This document shows positions 1-11,100 of a stretch of DNA of 64,000 bases, piece by piece. The DNA is from Utricularia gibba. Lineage: Eukaryota; Streptophyta; Magnoliopsida; Lamiales; Lentibulariaceae. Each line of letters begins with the position of its first letter. Positions within the stretch are counted from its first letter, which is position 1. Made by a program: the position numbers and the translations under genes. Location: assembly GCA_002189035.1 (NCBI GenBank), contig NEEC01000012.1:3286001-3350000 (forward strand). The letters run 5' to 3'. Below the pieces are notes generated by a model. It did no database searches. It was not told the DNA's origin and saw only the letters and a list, made by a program, of their open reading frames with translations.

Positions 1-74
1 CGTCACTCATATTATGTTTGCCAGCCATTTCCTACATCATGCATATAATAAAATAAAGCTCAAATCTTAACAGA

Positions 75-704
75 AAGATGGGCGAACAAAGAAGCGCACA
101 GGAAAAGGAAGGAAGGATCAGAAATCTCCTGAAGGGAGCACATATAGCAGCAAGATGGATAGGAGGTTCAGATCACGAGGAAGGTGATACACATACAGCT
201 CATCAGAAGTTGATCCGTGGGGCGGACTATGCAAGGTATGTATTATTGCTTTTTACCAAATCCCATCTTCAACTTTGAAACGAGTTTGTTTTTGACTTAC
301 GAGTAGGATGAAGCTTGAAAATGCCACACTCAAGGAGAGCGTGGAGAGCATGGAGCACCTTGTCTCTTCTGTCCAAAGACTCCGGCTTTCACTCGAAAAG
401 GTTATCCCACCTTTCATTTGAACTCAAACGAATAACCCATGACTGGTTGTCTCAGTTGCAGATCAAGGATTCAGGTAGTGGGATCATTAGTTCCCAATGC
501 ATGTCGTTGGGTCAGATCATCGCAGAAGCAAAACTGATCAAGACCGCACTGAGTAGTTCGTGGCAAGGAAGCAACGAGAGGATGGACTGCGTCTCTGCTG
601 CAGGACTCGAAATGGTGGAGCTCCTCATCATTGCAGCCCAGTTTCTTAGACAGGAGAGTCAGTCTTCTTCGTCTTCAGCTCCCATGGGGCTAGCTACTGG
701 CTAG
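75..704 (+). CDS. 3' exons of a plant coiled-coil protein gene (family not assigned)
   Basis: Three exons join in one frame. Exon a runs from about 75 (after an acceptor ending 'cttaacag') to 235, followed by a GT donor 'gtatgt'. Exon b is 307-400, after an acceptor 'cgagtag'. Exon c is 456-704 with its stop at 702-704. Exon b continues exon a as ...GADYAR then MKLENATLKESVESMEHL, a heptad-like, charged helix that suggests a coiled coil. Exon c contains IIAEAKLIKTALSSS and SAAGLEMVELLIIAAQFL, then a serine-rich tail. The internal introns are short (71 and about 55 nt; an alternative acceptor at 461 would give 61 nt). The 5' part lies outside the window. The pattern resembles the C-terminus of plant 'myosin heavy chain-related' coiled-coil proteins, but I cannot name the family with confidence. 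The gene converges on the TBL gene, with 497 nt between the two stop codons. Confidence 0.6.
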
Positions 705-1201
705 GGCTCATTAAGAGTAAGTTCAACGGCGTGTTCAGTTTCAGCCTTTTTAATAGAATTACCTATCTGTATCATCATTATATGTCAATAGTCAAGTTCA
801 ATAGCGTTATTAGCAAAAAAACACATGCTGAAACTGAAGCCTTGTTCTACATATCAGATTCACACATGATGAAGATGTTCAGTAGCATGCATATAACTGG
901 AGACCTAGAGCTTAACTCACCGATCGAAATTCAAACACTTTGCTTGCAAACATGAGTCCAGGTTCATATTTTCTTGAGTTCTAGTCTTGTGACTTGTGAA
1001 ACACAACTTGATTCAGCCCCTTCAAGTACACCAGCCGAGCATGTACATGCCTTTTACTGTTCTATTCACTCGAGCCCTTCATCCATCTCAACTCTTTCAT
1101 AAACCATGCATACTTCCATGAAATCATTCACTAACGGCAAAACTCGTTAGCTCTGTTCAGAACTCGCATCAAGGCTAAGAAACTACACTTCTGCTCAGAG
1201 G
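705..1201. other. Intergenic spacer between convergent genes
   Basis: This AT-rich stretch lies between the stop of the coiled-coil gene and the stop of the TBL gene, so it should hold both 3' untranslated regions. A 74-codon open frame at 731-955 has no recognisable domain and is probably chance. I see no clear canonical poly(A) signal and no repeat. Confidence 0.6.
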
Positions 1202-3298
1202 CTAAAACTCATCTGGTTTCAAATGGTATGTGACGAGTTGAGCCAAGATGTCAACCCAAGTATCAGGGACGCCAGGAAGGCACCAATGCATGCAATCTTG
1301 GCCCCATACCGCCACAGCATCCTTCTTCCCTAGCCAAATGGCAGGGTGCGCATCGGCTCTGAACTCACTTAGATGAGTCAGGTCCATTGGCATGATGCTG
1401 GTGCCCTGTAATGCCTCGTCGATGATACGATTGAGCTTTCTTGCTTCTTTGTTCACTCCATTGTTAACAGGATCAAACCATGAATCGAGCTGGGGAACAA
1501 TGAGTAGAAGCAGTGAGTGTCGTGGGAATGGCTGGTTCTGAGTATGTGTTATGTACCTGCGATTCCTGAAGAGGATCATGAAACAAGCAGCTTCCGTTCT
1601 GATTCCACTCACCCCCATAGAAGTGTCTTGGGACTGCATTCTCCAGAGCTTTATTGTGGTGCTGGGAACAACATTTTCAATGTAAGCTACCATTTTCTCA
1701 AGGACCACGTTGAACCCATCCATCATTTGCAATGGCGGATGGATTGGTCGACCGTGCTCGAAAAATACAAGAGGTGTCTCATTTGGGAACTTATCATATC
1801 CCCACCTGGAACACGAAAGAACATACATAAAATTTAATGAGAAAGACAAGTTACATCCATTTGGGATTAAGGAGGGAAGAGAAGAGGGAATCACCAGTGG
1901 CCAGTGTTGAAGATCAAAACATGGTAAAAGTCAGCAATATTAGACCAATCGTCTGCAGGAATATCCACATCAACTCGGTACACTCCCTTGGTAGCTTTCT
2001 GGAAGGGCAGATCAACCTTGGGCTGTTCAGCCTTGAACCTTAAAATATCAGCTACTGCTAGTGAGGCAGTCATACACAGCACACAGTTAAAAAAAGAAAA
2101 GCTTAGGTCCTAATAAAAGGGGCCGCTAGGCACAGCTTTTTCCATGAGAAAAACCCACTCCATCAAATTCTAAGATAGATATGATTGTGTCAATCAAACC
2201 GTCGCCACTCGGGACACAAAATTGTTCTAAACAATTAGCCCATCTACCCCAACCTTAGTACTAGACAAAGCTTAGTTGAGCAATTGGAGGCATACTATAG
2301 TTGTGTCAAACATTCTACTGGTAAATGAAATAGACTACTCAACGATTATGATTCCAGGGGAAAAAAAACATTTTCTAGTGTTACTGTTGTGCATCAGCCA
2401 ACTCAACATAAGCATTAAAAGAGAACAATACTAGCATGAGAAAAACTCACACCATCAAATTCTAAGATAGACATGATCTGTGTCAATCAAACCGTTGCCA
2501 TTTGACACACAAGACTGTTCTAACCAGTTAGCCCATCTACCCAACCTTAGTACCAGACAAAGCTTACTTGAGCAATTGGAGGCATACTATAATTGTGTCA
2601 AACATTCTGCTGGTAAATGAAATAGACTACTCAACGACTATGATTCCAGGGGGGAAAAAAACATTTTCTAGTGTTACTGTTGTGCATCAGCCACTTCAAC
2701 ATAACCATTTAAAGAGAACAATAGTGACATGAGAATGTAGCAGCACTTACTCATACTTGGCAAGCAAAACTGCTCGATGATAAGCAACAGTGACATTATA
2801 TTTGGGGAAATACGCCCCTCTCCAAGCACCTTTCCTCTTCCATTTCTTCGCACCAGCATCCGCTACACTCAAGATACACAACAGGGATACCAAGAAGTTT
2901 TCGTTTAAAGAATCCCCAACCAACCCAACATTCTTATTCCTCATTAAACGCATAAAAGCCTCTGCATCAACCCGATTCAATTCACATTTTTCAGGAACCC
3001 ATTTCCACGAGTTTATCTGATCCATGTTTTCCCTTTGGTTCCTGATGCAGTTCCAGGAGTTTCGGTGAAATGGGCAGGTGGAATCGTAAAAGGGCTTGCG
3101 AGAGGGATCGGAAACCCACCGTCCTCTGAGAAGGTTGCAAGGGGCGGAGGGTAAATGTCTGATCTTTGAAGAGGGAGATTCATGGGAGGTCATGACGGAG
3201 AAGGGGAAGACAGTTGAGTATAAAAAGATGATCAAGCATGAAGCAATAATTAGCCATGGGAATGGCGAGAGAGCCCTAGAAGTGAGCTTGAACGCCAT
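1202..3298 (-). CDS. TBL: TRICHOME BIREFRINGENCE-LIKE protein (PC-esterase/DUF231), four exons, one-base frameshift in exon 3
   Basis: TBL proteins are Golgi type II membrane proteins, and characterised members O-acetylate cell-wall polysaccharides. The exons in transcript order are 3298-2751, 2038-1895, 1805-1557 and 1489-1202. All introns are GT-AG (712, 89 and 67 nt) and phases match. With one base restored the product is 409 residues, normal for this branch. A hydrophobic anchor lies at about residues 12-35. PMR5N follows (about 54-107, with CNLLRGRWVSDP and SWKWVPEKC), then the GDS motif at 128-130 (GLVGDSLNEN). FNTGHWWGYDKF spans the exon 2/3 junction. The C-terminal DxxH is D379/H382 in GQDCMHWCLPGVPDTW. 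The wording of the C-terminal half is closest to TBL12/TBL13. Exon 3 reads QSQDTS where the family has S-P-R-H-F; one more C in the CCC run (GGG on +, 1630-1632) restores SPRHFYGGEW and joins exon 4 in frame. The start is the only Met before the anchor. Family assignment is firm; activity of this allele is uncertain. Confidence 0.92.
2143..2727. repeat. Tandem duplication (about 292 bp x 2) inside TBL intron 1
   Basis: Two adjacent direct copies, about 2143-2434 and 2435-2727, start with 'catgagaaaaac' and share long blocks such as 'catcaaattctaagatag' (2161 and 2453) and 'cattttctagtgttactg'. They differ by scattered substitutions and one-base indels. A third 'catgag' at 2728 marks the end of copy 2, as expected for a tandem duplication by unequal exchange. 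It lies wholly within the 712-nt intron and makes up about four fifths of it. It is unrelated in sequence to the satellite to the right. Confidence 0.85.
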
Positions 3299-4233
3299 GT
3301 ATCCGCGTCAGGTACTCTTCAAAATTCTTCCCATGATCTTCCAGGTACTCCCTGGTCCCCCTATCTCCAGCAACCGATCAACAACGTGGGACGCCGCCAA
3401 ACAGATAAATGACTCTGAATTGGCACTCCCCTGAGGAAAAAAATTGCTTGGCCCGTCCTTCCCAACCGCTTCCTGCTGCCTTAGCTATAAAATACGTACA
3501 ATCAACGGGTTCTCTGGCAAGGTCTTGCCTAGAGATCTGGGCGAGATCACGCTCCGAAGAATAAAGCAATCAAATGCATACGGCATTCCGGAAACTTACC
3601 AATCGTGGACCAACCACATTTCCCTGAAATTCACCGAAATTGACCAGAATCTCCACTTTCACTCTTTTCAAACTACATTGCCAGGGCTGACTGCATCTCC
3701 AAAACACTGAACAGATTCCGGGCTTCAGCGCGATTCACCCCTGCACTGCGCAAAGGCAAACACATATTTTTGATGAAAGAGAAAATATCAAGAAATTTTC
3801 GATATTTGAGGGAGTGAAAGTAGAGTTACAGAAACGATCGGGGGTAAAATGGCAATACATGAAAAGTCATCTCCTCCATGTTTTCGGAGCTTAAAACAGC
3901 CATGGTGTCCTTTCTTCGGGATAAATAACACATTTGATTCCCGTTCCAACTGCTTCTAAACAAACAATATGGTGACAAATTATAACATACAATTTTACAA
4001 CAACCTAATCAAGAATCAACCCAACTATGCAACCGATACGCAGCATTGCATTCTACATGCTGCTAAACATCATTAGATTGGTTGCAAGGAGATGCTTAAG
4101 AATGGTTATAAAGGGTGTGGTGTGCACTACTTGGTTTTGCAAACGACGAGTCATTGCTCACTCGTTGCTTTTTCACTAGCCTAGAAGTTGGTGTATCACC
4201 TTGGTGATTGGAATTAGGGGATGGAAGCTAATG
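3299..4233. other. TBL 5' flank and gene-free spacer
   Basis: The first about 190 nt upstream of the TBL start codon are moderately GC-rich and should contain its 5' untranslated region. The rest (about 3.5-4.2 kb) is ordinary AT-rich intergenic sequence between the TBL promoter and the 3' end of the MYB-CC relic. Open frames here (for example 3378-3569 on - and 3444-3710 on +) show no recognisable domain. I see no repeat or RNA gene. Confidence 0.5.
3484..3493 (-). promoter_or_regulatory. Possible TATA element of the TBL gene
   Basis: The top strand reads 'ctataaaata'; its complement reads 'tattttatag', so the element is TATA-like on both strands. It lies about 190 nt upstream of the TBL start codon, a plausible place for a plant core promoter with a 5' leader of about 150 nt. 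There is no other support, and an AT-rich chance match is possible. Confidence 0.3.
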
Positions 4234-4632
4234 TCAGGAGGAGAAGAATTCATCATCTCCAAGAGCATGTTCCTTTGCAGGATTTCCAAGCAATGAAGAT
4301 TCGGGTGCTGGTCCAGGGGTCACTGGATAAGGCTTTTCAGGATCAAGACCAGTTGTAGACGACTCTGAGGCAGGTGATTCTGAAAGAACTTTGCTTAGCC
4401 GATGCTGTTCTTTGATAATTTTCTTCAAGTACTTCCCTTGTGCCTCAATGCGTAGTTGTAGCTATCTTTGTACCTTTTGATTGAATATCCAGTAAGAATA
4501 GAGGACTATGAAACATCAATAAGAAAATTTGACGCTTAAAAATGAACATACCTCCAACTATTCATGGAGGTGCCTCTGCACCTCCATCTGGAGCTTTATG
4601 GCTTTTGATATTTGCATTCCACTATCAAAAAA
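4234..4632 (-). pseudogene. 3' relic of a MYB-CC (PHR1-like) transcription factor gene, truncated by the satellite
   Basis: Two exons of a MYB-CC gene are readable on the minus strand. The upstream exon (about 4621-4552) gives SGMQISKAIKLQMEVQ then RHLHE-stop-LE and ends at a GTATGT donor. The downstream exon (4473-4234, after acceptor 'aaaag') gives VQR-stop-LQLRIEAQGKY, then KKIIKEQHRLSKVLSESP and an acidic tail ending DDEFFSS. This matches the MYB-CC coiled-coil segment (family pattern LQMEVQ..LHEQLEVQ..LQLRIEAQGKYL). The 78-nt intron is phase 0. Stops at 4558-4560 and 4462-4464 are both TAG; the first replaces a near-invariant Gln (CAG), and the second fits CAG as well, although His is common there in the family. 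The MYB DNA-binding domain and everything upstream are missing: inverted satellite begins at 4633, within about 12 nt of the exon's acceptor. Working members of the family bind P1BS-type sites in phosphate signalling; this copy cannot encode one. Confidence 0.85.
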
Positions 4633-4742
4633 GTGAATGTGGTGGCCACGTTGTGGCACATCTGAAGACTAATATAAGGCAAAAATTCGAGCTCTGATGT
4701 ATACTCGGACAAAGAAGTTATCAACACGAAAGATGACCGGCT
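4633..4742 (-). repeat. Inverted partial satellite unit at the array edge
   Basis: The complement of this piece reads as satellite unit positions from about 'gagccggtcatc' through 'gtgttga', 'tccgag', 'tgcatcagagctcgaatt' and 'cttcagatgtgccac' to 'ggccaccac'. It covers about 110 bp in the opposite orientation to every other copy in the window. At 4743 the sequence switches to the direct orientation, with 'acgactc' joined to 'aacgcgaatgtgattttcgg', about 15 bp of the usual unit being absent at the joint. It is the exact boundary between the MYB-CC relic and the array. Confidence 0.85.
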
Positions 4743-7700
4743 ACGACTCAACGCGAATGTGATTTTCGGCTTGCAAAACATATATATTTCATAGGACGAT
4801 GTGAAATTTTTATTTTCGAGGCGATCCTATAAGATACAATGGATGTGTCCCTACCCACAACATCATGGTGGCCTCGTGCACCGTTTGGTATCTAGTCGAT
4901 ATCTTGAAAACTATGATGAGTCCCGTTGTAGATGGCATGCCGTTTCGAAGCTCGTTCTGAGCCGGTCATCACCGTGTTGAGAACATCTTCGTTCGGGAGG
5001 CATCAGAGCTCGAATTATTGCCTTATATTAGCCTTTGGATGTGACACAAAGTGGCCCCCATGTTTACAATGATGCAACTCGGGGCACCAGACTCGACATG
5101 ATTGTGATTTTCGGCTTGCAAAACATATGTGCATCATAGCATGATGTGAAATTTTGGTTTTCGAGGCGATCTATTAAGATGCTATGGGTGTGTCCCTACC
5201 CACAACCTAATGGTGGCATTGTGCACCATTCGGTATCTAGTTGATATCTAGAAAACCGTGATGAATCACGCTTCGCACAGCATATCGTTTTGAAGCTCAT
5301 TCTGAGCCAGCAATCCGTCGTGTTGAGAACTTCTTCGTCCGAAGATGCATCAGAGCTCGAATTATTGCCTTATGTTCGTGTTCATATGTGCCACAAAGTG
5401 GACACCATGTTCGCGACAATGCGACTCAGGACGCAAGACTCGATGCGATGGTGATTTTCGACTTGCAAGACAATAGAACGATATAAAATTTTGGTTTTCA
5501 ATGTGATCCCTTAAGATTCTATGGGTATGTCCCTCAAGGTATGTCCGTATCCACAGCCTCATGGTGAAGTCTCAGACCGTTCGGTATCTCATCAATATCT
5601 TAAAAACCGTGATGAGTCACGCTGCGCTCGGCATACAGTTTCGAAGATAGTTCCAAGCCGGTCATCTTTCGTATTGAAAGCTTCTTCGTCCGAGGATGCA
5701 TCGGAGCTTGAATTATTACCTTATATTAGCCTTCAGATGTGCCACAAAGTGGCCACCACGTTCGCGACGATGCGACTCGGAACACGAGAATCGACGTGAT
5801 TGTGATTTTCGGCTTGCAAAACATCTGCGTTTTATTGGGTGATGTGAAATATGGGCTTTTGAGGCGATCTCTCAACATGCTCTGGGTGTGTCCCTACCCG
5901 CACCCTCATGGTGGCCTCGCACATCGTTCGGTATCTCGTCTATATCCGGAAGACCATGATGAGTCACGCTGCGCCCGGCATACCGTTTCGAAGCTCGTTC
6001 CGAGTTGGTCATCTTTCGTGTTGAAAGCTTCTTCTTCCGATGATGCATCAAAGCTTGAAATATTGCCTTATAATAGCCTTTAGATGTGCCACAAATTGGC
6101 CACCATGTTCGCGACGATGCGACTCGCAACACTAGAATCCACGCGATTGTGATTTTCTGCTCTCGAAACATGTGCGTTTTATATGATGATGTGAAATTTC
6201 GGTTTTCAAGGCGATCCCGTAAGATGGTATTGGTATGTCCCTGCTCGCAGCCTCATGGTGGCCTTGCACACTGTTCGGTATCTCGTCGATATCTTGCAAA
6301 CTACAACGAGTCACGCTGCGCCTGACAAAAGGTTTGAAGCTCGTTCCAAGTGGGTCATTTTTCGTGTTGGAAGCTTCTTCGTCCGAAGATGCATCAGAGC
6401 TCGAATTATCGCCTTATATTAGCCTTCAGATGTGCCACAAAGTGGCCACCACGTTTGCGACGATGCGACTCGCAACACGAGAATCGACACGATTGTGATT
6501 TTCGGCTTGCAAAACATCTGCGTTTTATTGGGTGTTTTGAAATATGGAATTTCGAGGCGATCTCTGAACATGCTCAGGGTGTGTCCCTACCCGCAGCCTC
6601 ATGGTGGCCCTGCACATCGTTCGGTATCTCGTCTATATCCGAAAGACCGTGATGAGTCACGCTGCACCCGGCATACCGTTTCGAAGCTCGTTCCGCGACG
6701 GTCATCTTCCGTGTTGAAAGCTTCTTCGTCCGAGGATGGATCAGAGCTCGAATTATCGCCTTATATTAGCCTTCAGATGTGCCACAAAGTGGCCGGAACG
6801 TTTGCGACGATGCGACTCGGAACACGAGAATCGACGCGATTGTGATTTTCGGCTTGCAAAACATCTGCGTTTTAATGGGTGACGTGAAATATGGGCTTTC
6901 GAGGCGATCTCTGAACATGCTCAGGGTGTGTCCTACCCGCAGCCACATGGTGGCCTCGCACACCGTTCGGTATCTCGACGACATCCTGAAGAGTGTAATG
7001 AGTCACGCTGCGCCCGCCATACCGTTTCAAGCTCGTTCCGAGCCGGTCATCTTCCTTGTTGAAAGCTTCTTCGTCCGAGGATGCATCAGAGCTCGAACTA
7101 TCGCCGTATATTAGCCTTCAGATGTGCCACAAAACGGCCACCACGTTCGCAACGATGCGACTCGGAAACCTGAATCGACGCGATTGTGATTTTCGGCTTG
7201 CAAAACATCTGCGTTTTATTGGGTGATGTGAAATATGGGCTTTCGAGGCGATCTCTCAACATGCTCAGGGTGTGTCCTACCCGCAACCTCATGCTGGCCT
7301 CGCACACCGTTCGGTATCTCGTCGATATCCTAAAAACGCTGATTAGTCACGCTGCGCCCGGCATACCGTTTCGAAACTCGTTCCGAGCCGATCATCTTCC
7401 GTGTTGAAAGCATCTTCGTCCGAGGATGCATCAGAGCTTGAATTATCGCCTTATCTTAGCCTTTAGATGTGCCACAAATTGGCCACCATGTTCGCGACGA
7501 TGCGACTCGGAAAACGAGAATCGACCCGATTGTGATTTTCGGTTTGCAAAACATCTGCGTTTTATTGGATGACGTGAAGTATAGGTTTTCGAGGCGATCT
7601 CTGAACAAGCTCTGGGTGTGTCCTACCTGCAGCCTCATGGTGGCCTCGCACACCGTTCGGCATCTCGTCGATACCCTAAAGACCGTGTTGAGTCACGCTG

Positions 7701-8158
7701 CGGCCGGCATACCGTTTCGAAGCCCGTTCCGAGCCGGTCATCTTCCGTGTTGAAAGCTTCTTTATCCGAGGTTGCATCAGAGCTCGAATTATCGTCTTAT
7801 CATAGCCTTTAGATGTGCCACAAATTGGCCACCACGTTCGCGACGATGCGACTCGGAAAACGAGAATCGACGCGATTGTGATTTTCGGTTTGCAAAACAT
7901 GTTCGTTTTATTGGGTGATGAGAAGTATGGGTTTTCGAGGCGATCTCAGAACAAGCTCTGGGTGTGTTCCTACCGCAGCCTCATGGTGGCCTCGCACACC
8001 GTTCGGCATCTCTTCGATATCTTGAAGATCGTGGTGAGTCACGCTGCGCCTGGCATACCGTTTCGAAGCCCGTTCCGAGCCGGTCATATTCCGTGTTGAA
8101 AGCTTTTTCCTCCGAGGATGCATCAGAGCTCGAATTATCGCCTTATAGTAGCCTTCAG
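4743..8158 (+). repeat. Proximal, diverged satellite block
   Basis: About ten units, the most diverged in the window. All have a 'tatctcgtcgat'/'catctcgtcgat'-like centre, never 'tatttcgg'. Much of the divergence is loss of CpG: the unit at about 5044 has 'catgtttacaatgatgcaactc' where interior units have cacg, ttcgcgacg and gcgact. A short local duplication of 'tatgtccct' occurs near 5525-5545. The pattern is that of an ageing array margin that no longer exchanges with the interior. Confidence 0.85.
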
Positions 8159-11100
8159 ATGTGCCACAAATTGGCCACCACGTTCGCGAGGATGCGACTC
8201 GGAAAACGAGAATCGACCCGATTGTGATTGTCGGGTTGCAAAATGTGCGTTTTATTGGGTGATGTGAAGTATGGGTTTTCAAGGCGATCTATGAACAAGC
8301 TCTAGGTGTGTTCCTACCCGCAACCTCATGGTGGCCTCGCACACCGTTCGGTATTTCGGCCATATCCTGAAAACCGTGATGAGTCAAGCTGCGCTCGGCA
8401 TACCGTTTCGAACCCCTTTCCGTGCCGGTCAGCTTCCGTGTTGAAAGCATCTTCGTCCGAGGATGCATCAGAGCTCGAATTATCGCCTTATATTAGCCTT
8501 CAGATGTGCCAAAAATTGGCCACCACGTTCGCGACGATGCGACTCGGAAACGAGAATCGACGCATATGTGATTTTCGCCTTGCAAAACATATGCGTTTTA
8601 TTGGGTGACGTGAAGTATGGGTTTTCGAGGCGATCTCTGAACAATCTCTGGGTGTGTCCCTACCTGCAGCCTCATGGTGGCCTCGCACACCGTTCGGTAT
8701 TTCGGCCATATCCTGAAAACCGTGATGAGTCATGCTGCGCCCGGCATACCGTTTCGAAGCCTTTTCCGAGCCGGTCAGCTTCTGTGTTGAAAGCTTTTTC
8801 GTGCGAGGATGCATAAGAGTTCGAAATATCGCCTTATCTTAGCCTTTAGATGTGCCACAAATTGGCCACCACGTTCGCGACGATGCGACTCGGAACACGA
8901 GAATCGATGCGATTGTGATTTTCGCCTTGAAAAACATCTGCGTTTTATTGGGTGACGTGAAGTATGGGTTTTCGAGGCGATCTCTGAAGAAGCTCTGAGT
9001 GTGTCCCTACCCGCAGCCTCATGGTGGCCTCGCACACCGTTCGGCATCTCATCGATATCTTGAAGATCATGATGAGTCACGCTGCGCCCGGCATACCGTT
9101 TCGAAGCCCTTTCCGAGCCGGTCAGCTTCCGTGTTGATAGCTTTTTCGTCCGAGGATGCATAAGAGTTCGAATTATCGCCTTATCTTAGCCTTCAGATGT
9201 GCCACAAAGTGGCCACCACGTTCGCGAGGATGCGACTCGAAACACGAGAATCGACGCGATTGTGATTTTCAGCTTGCAAAAGATCTGCCTTTTATTGGAT
9301 GACGTGAAGTATGGGTTTTCGATGCGTTTTCTGAACAAGCTCTGGGCGTGTCCCTACCTGCAACCTCATGGTGGCCTCGAACACCGTTCGGTATTTCGGC
9401 CATATCCTGAAAAACCGTGATGAGTCAAGCTGCGCTCGGCATACCGTTTCGAACCCCTTTCCGTGCCGGTCAGCTTCCGTGTTGAAAGCATCTTCGTCCG
9501 AGGATGCATCAGAGCTCGAAGTATCGCCTTATATTAGCCTTCAGATGTGCCACAAATTGGCCACCACGTTCGCGACGATGCGACTCGGAACACGAGAATC
9601 GATGCGATTGTGATTTTCGCCTTGAAAAACATCTGCGTTTTATTGGATGACGTGAAGTATGGGTTTTCGAGGCGATCTCTGAACAAGCTCTGGGTGTGTC
9701 CCTACCCGCAGCCTCATGGTGGCCTCGCACACCGTTCGTATTTCGGCCATATCCTGAAAATCGTGATGAGTCAAGCTGCGCTCGGCATACCGTTTCGAAC
9801 CCTCTTTCCGTGCCGGTCAGCTTCCATGTGGAAAGCCTCTTCGTCCGAGGATGCATCAGAGCTCGAATTATCGCCTTATATTAGCCTTCAGATGTGCCAC
9901 AAATTGGCCACCACGTTCGTGACGATGCGACTCGGAAAACAAGAATCGACCCGATTGTGATTTTCGCCTTGCAAAACATCTGCGTTTTATTGGGTGACGT
10001 GAAGTATGGGTTTTCGAGGCGATCTCTGAACAATCTCTGGTGTGTCCCTACCCGTAGCCTCATGGTGGCCTCGCACACCGTTCGGCATCTCGTCGATATC
10101 TTGAATATCATAATGAGTCACGCTGCGCACGACATACCGTTTCGAAGCCCTTTCCGAGCCGGTCAGCTTCCGTGTTGAAAGCTTCTTCGTCCAAGGATGC
10201 ATCAGAGCTCGAATTATCACCTTAACTTAGCCTTCAGATGTGCCAAAATTGGCCACCACGTTCGCGACGATGCGACTCGGAAAACGAGAATCGACGCGAT
10301 TGTGATTTTCGCCTTGCAAAACATCTGCGTTTTATTGGGTGACATGAAGTATGGGTTTTCGAGCGATCTGTGAACAAGCTCTGGTGTGTCCCTACCCGCA
10401 GCCTCAAGGTGGCCTCGCACACCGTTCGGCATCTCTTCGATATCTTGAAAACCGTGATGAGTCATGCTGCGCCCGGCATACCGTTTCGAACCCCTTTCCG
10501 TGCCGGTCAGCTTCCGTGTTGAAAGCATCTTCGTCGAGGATGCATCAAAGCTCGAATTATCGCCTTATATTAGCCTTTAGATGTGCCACAAATTGGCCAC
10601 CACGTTCGCGACGATGCGACTCGGAAAACGAGAATCGACGCGATTGTGATTTTCACCTTGCAAAACATCTGCGTTTTATTGAAAGACGTGAAGTATGGGT
10701 TTTCGATGCGATCTCTGAACAAGCTCTTGGTGTGTCCCTACCTGCAGCCTCATGGTGGCTCGCACAACGTTCGGTATTTCGGCCATATCCTGAAAACCGT
10801 GACGAGTCAAGCTGCGCTCGGCATAACCGTTTCGAACCTCTTTCCGTGCCGGTCAGCTTCCATGTGGAAAGCATCTTCGTCCGAGGATGCATCAGAGCTC
10901 GAATTATCGCCTTATATTAGCCTTCAGATGTGCCACAAATTGGCCACCACGTTCGCGACGATGCGACTCAGAAAACGAGAATCGACCCGATTGTGATTTC
11001 GGGTTGCAAAACATCTGCGTTTTATTGGGTGACGTGAAGTATGGGTTTTCGCGGCGATCTCTGAACAAGCTCTGGGTGTGTTCCTACCTGCAGCCTCATG

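Noticed and set aside
731-955. 74-codon open frame between the convergent genes.
   Set aside because: No recognisable domain and AT-rich composition; it lies where 3' untranslated sequence is expected.
1517-1837. Plus-strand open frame of 106 codons.
   Set aside because: It is antisense to TBL exon 3, intron 3 and intron 2; a shadow of the real gene.
3378-3710. Open frames upstream of the TBL start, on both strands.
   Set aside because: No domain or splice-supported continuation; they lie in the expected promoter and leader region.
4234-4428. A 64-residue protein starting MKKIIKEQHRLS.
   Set aside because: It is only the C-terminal exon of the MYB-CC relic, read from an internal Met after a stop codon.
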